Below, in pieces: positions 38,047 to 38,296 of a stretch of DNA of 38,296 nt. A program made the translations under genes and the position numbers. Source of the DNA: JBAVQS01 sp049694275. Its GTDB lineage: Bacteria > Chloroflexota > Anaerolineae > UBA4142 > SHND01. How positions within the stretch are numbered: position 1 is the first letter of the stretch; every line of letters starts with the position of its first letter. Below the pieces are notes generated by a model. It did no database searches, was not told the origin of the DNA, and was given only the letters and a program-made list of their open reading frames with translations. The DNA lies in NCBI GenBank assembly GCA_049694275.1, contig JBAVQS010000127.1, positions 1-38,296 of the forward strand. The letters are read 5' to 3'.

Positions 38047-38296
38047 ATGAAGGTCAGTTGTCTCCAAGATAATCTCGCAAAGGGTCTCTCTGTTGTCGGA
38101 CGCGCGGTGGCGGCCCGTTCCACCCTGCCCGTCCTCGGCAATATACTGTTGGCGACCGAGAATGGCCGGCTCAAGCTCGCCGCGACCAATCTCGATATCG
38201 GCATCACACATTGGATCGACGCCAAAGTGGAAACGGAAGGGGCGATCACCGTTCCGGCGCGCCAGCTTACCGACTATGTCAATTCGCTCCCACCGG
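38047..38296 (+). CDS. dnaN: DNA polymerase III sliding clamp (beta), 5' part
   Basis: The frame opens at the ATG at 38047 with GAGGTG 7 nt upstream and is cut by the end of the window after ~83 residues. M-K-V-S-C-L-Q-D-N-L-A-K-G-L-S-V-V-G-R-A-V, then S-T-L-P-V-L-G-N-I-L-L and L-A-A-T-N-L-D-I-G-I are the classical DnaN first-domain phrases. I-T-V-P-A-R-Q-L-T-D-Y-V follows. The clamp encircles DNA and tethers the replicative polymerase and repair enzymes. In many bacteria dnaN follows dnaA; here it follows msrA, so the usual dnaA-dnaN order is not kept at this locus. Confidence 0.93.
   Translation, partial: MKVSCLQDNLAKGLSVVGRAVAARSTLPVLGNILLATENGRLKLAATNLDIGITHWIDAKVETEGAITVPARQLTDYVNSLPP

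Overview
The window is 38.3 kb of GC-rich bacterial chromosome that is densely coding. I see no tRNA, rRNA, CRISPR array, insertion sequence or phage gene. Gene content points to Chloroflexota, probably an Anaerolineae-like lineage. The indicators are Thr/Pro-rich linkers on exported proteins, a MutL/GlmL-family ASKHA protein inside an operon of membrane proteins, a DUF951 protein, a DUF4013 membrane protein, a SEC-C/TPR protein and RNase J. This placement is inferred from gene families; no marker gene was aligned.

Layout. (1) 1-539, minus: 5' part of an exported DUF11-repeat surface protein behind a near-consensus promoter. (2) 877-9366, plus: a Slt70-like lytic transglycosylase, a subtilisin-like protease, DUF951, an MFS exporter, a GT4 glycolipid-type glycosyltransferase and a GT2 processive glycosyltransferase. 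(3) 9414-10927: an EEP-fold hydrolase and a divergently arranged unknown membrane protein. (4) 18854-10935, minus: an envelope-polysaccharide operon with a 1,328-residue O-antigen-ligase/TPR protein, a WecA/TagO-type phosphoglycosyltransferase, DUF4013, a nucleotide-sugar 6-dehydrogenase and guanylate kinase. (5) 18961-21495, plus: a large SEC-C/TPR protein, divergent from (4) with back-to-back promoters. (6) 30034-21641, minus: eight closely packed genes of mostly unknown function. They comprise a small helical protein, a DUF6754-like membrane protein, two six-helix membrane proteins, a double-zinc-ribbon protein with eight P-D-W-L repeats, MutL, a MutL-coupled beta-rich protein and an LPxxG-type surface protein. 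(7) 30378-32423, plus: a three-PAS histidine kinase with no partner. (8) 35700-32556, minus: uracil-DNA glycosylase family 4, RNase J and an anti-sigma factor with no sigma factor. (9) 36046-38296, plus: a LysM/L,D-transpeptidase, MsrA and the start of dnaN.

Most of the window concerns the cell envelope: peptidoglycan cleavage and cross-linking, glycolipid and polysaccharide synthesis, and surface proteins. Region 6 is the best candidate for an undescribed system. A cytoplasmic ASKHA ATPase-like protein (MutL) is encoded with several polytopic membrane proteins and a membrane-anchored zinc-ribbon scaffold, and no glutamate mutase or B12 enzyme is present in the window. A perfect 16-bp palindrome lies at the head of this operon.

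Recognisable sigma70-type promoters (-35, 16-17 bp spacer, -10) precede many transcription units. For three genes the -10 box lies only 7-10 nt before the start codon, which suggests leaderless or nearly leaderless mRNAs.
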